NCBI GenBank assembly: GCA_003161855.1
Contig: PMNM01000108.1
Location: 24,350-31,703 of the forward strand
Length of the DNA: 7,354 nt
From: Syntrophaceae bacterium
GTDB taxonomy: Bacteria; Desulfobacterota; Syntrophia; Syntrophales; Fen-1087
Direction: 5' to 3'
In this document: positions 6,323 through 7,354 of the stretch, one piece after another
Layout of the letters: each line of letters starts with the position of its first letter
Numbering within the stretch: position 1 is the stretch's first letter
The notes under the pieces: model-generated
Database searches by the model: none
What the model saw: the letters and a program-made list of their open reading frames with translations, nothing else
Told to the model about the DNA's origin: nothing
Position numbers and translations under genes: made by a program

Positions 6323-7354
6323 TTAACCGGCATATGGATTGATCTTCTTCGCATGAATTTCCGCGATAAGCTTTGCCAGTTTGGCGATTTCCCGTTCCGG
6401 TTCGGGATAGTTGAAAATACCCGGATGGGTTTCGATATAACTGGTATCAAACCGACCGGCCCGAAAATCCGGATCATCACAAATGGCCAGATAAAAGGGT
6501 ATCGTTGTCTTCGGACCGACGATTAAGAAACCGTTCAATGCTCTCCTTAACCGTTGCAGCGTTTGTTCCCAGTTGTATCCCCGAATGGTCATTTTAACCA
6601 GCAGGGAATCATACTCCGTCGGAATTTTGAATCCCTGGTAAACGGCGCCATCAAGCCGGACGCCGGGACCGCCGGGCGATTGATAAACTTCAACGCGCTT
6701 CCCCCCTTCCGGCATAAAGTTATTCTTGGGATCTTCGGCATTGATCCTGACTTGAACGGCCTTCCCCGGCAGGGTGACACGCTCTTTTGGAATATTTAGT
6801 TTATGTCCTTCGGCAATGCGAATTTGCTCTCTGACGATATCGACGCCGGTCAATTCCTCCGTTACGGTATGCTCAACCTGCAATCGCGTATTCATTTCCA
6901 TGAACCAGAATTCATTCGTCTTGGAATTCACCAGGAATTCAACAGTTCCGGCATTGATGTATCCCGCCTCCCGTGACGCTTTGATGGCATAATCATACAT
7001 GGACTCCAGAACGTCTTTTGGCAGTTCTGCCGGTGCAATCTCGAGCAGTTTCTGGTGTCGACGCTGAATAGAGCAATCCCGGGAACCCAAATGGATAATG
7101 CTGCCATGCTTGTCTGCCAGGATCTGGATCTCCACGTGCCGTGGCGCTTCAATGAACTTTTCCATGTAAATATTTTCGTCATTGAAAGCCGACAAGGCTT
7201 CCGACCTCGCTTGTGGCAGTTGCACGATGAGATCCGCCTCATTGACTACTTTTCTGATCCCCCGGCCGCCGCCTCCCGATGAGGCTTTCAGCATGACCGG
7301 GTATCCCTGTTTCGCCGCAAAAGCAAAGGCCTCATTGATACCGGTGCTCCCGCG
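6323..7354 (-). CDS. Biotin carboxylase subunit (pyruvate carboxylase subunit A type), N-terminus off window
   Basis: ATP- and bicarbonate-dependent carboxylation of biotin on the partner subunit, in the cytoplasm. The frame is open to base 7354, so only the last 343 codons are visible; roughly the first 130-150 residues, including the real start, lie outside. In visible-residue numbering: the glycine-rich ATP-grasp loop SSGGGGRGIR (25-34), MEKFIEAPRHVEIQ (64-77), SRDCSIQRRHQKLLEIAP (91-108), FMEMNTRLQVEHTVTE (151-166) with the metal-binding Glu and catalytic Arg region, the biotin carboxylase C-terminal domain (about 190-300), and the tail DFRAGRFDTSYIETHPGIF ending in INPYAG, typical of stand-alone PycA-type subunits. 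The usual ERDCS reads SRDCS, a variant also known in relatives. The tail and the adjacent PycB-type gene favour pyruvate carboxylase over acetyl-CoA carboxylase AccC. I leave the symbol blank because the substrate is unproven. Confidence 0.93.
   Translation of the reverse strand, partial: RGSTGINEAFAFAAKQGYPVMLKASSGGGGRGIRKVVNEADLIVQLPQARSEALSAFNDENIYMEKFIEAPRHVEIQILADKHGSIIHLGSRDCSIQRRHQKLLEIAPAELPKDVLESMYDYAIKASREAGYINAGTVEFLVNSKTNEFWFMEMNTRLQVEHTVTEELTGVDIVREQIRIAEGHKLNIPKERVTLPGKAVQVRINAEDPKNNFMPEGGKRVEVYQSPGGPGVRLDGAVYQGFKIPTEYDSLLVKMTIRGYNWEQTLQRLRRALNGFLIVGPKTTIPFYLAICDDPDFRAGRFDTSYIETHPGIFNYPEPEREIAKLAKLIAEIHAKKINPYAG

Overview
The window reads almost entirely on the minus strand. It looks like chromosomal DNA of an anaerobic deltaproteobacterium (Desulfobacterota). 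The basis is the style of the SecA N-terminus, the secA-argJ adjacency and a split two-subunit pyruvate-carboxylase-type enzyme. Syntrophales (Syntrophus/Smithella-like) is my best guess, but it is an inference from protein style only.

Layout in transcription order (high to low coordinates): (1) 7354-6323, the C-terminal two thirds of a biotin carboxylase subunit (pycA/accC type), cut by the window edge; (2) an 84-nt gap holding an intrinsic-terminator-like hairpin; (3) 6238-4298, a 646-aa biotin-carrying carboxyltransferase of the PycB/OadA family with a divergent active site; (4) a 139-nt gap with a possible promoter and a clear GC-hairpin/T7 terminator ending next to the secA ribosome binding site; (5) 4158-1639, complete secA (839 aa, SEC-C zinc tail); (6) 9 nt later, complete argJ (1629-430, 399 aa), probably co-transcribed with secA; (7) 429 nt with no intact gene, in which a degraded C-terminal piece of a VapC-type PIN-domain toxin can be read.

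How the genes work together: the two carboxylase subunits form one enzyme. The biotin carboxylase charges biotin on the C-terminal domain of the partner, whose carboxyltransferase domain passes CO2 to a 2-oxo acid, most likely pyruvate (giving oxaloacetate). SecA is the preprotein translocase motor. ArgJ makes ornithine and recycles acetyl groups in arginine synthesis. The carboxylase and the secA-argJ unit are separated by a terminator and have no obvious functional link.

The points most worth checking are the terminator inside the putative secA leader, with a short hydrophobic ORF whose stop overlaps the secA start (ATGA); the second terminator-like hairpin between the two carboxylase subunits; the unusual carboxyltransferase active site; and the decayed toxin fragment. 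I found no CRISPR, RNA gene, insertion sequence or obviously novel multi-gene system.
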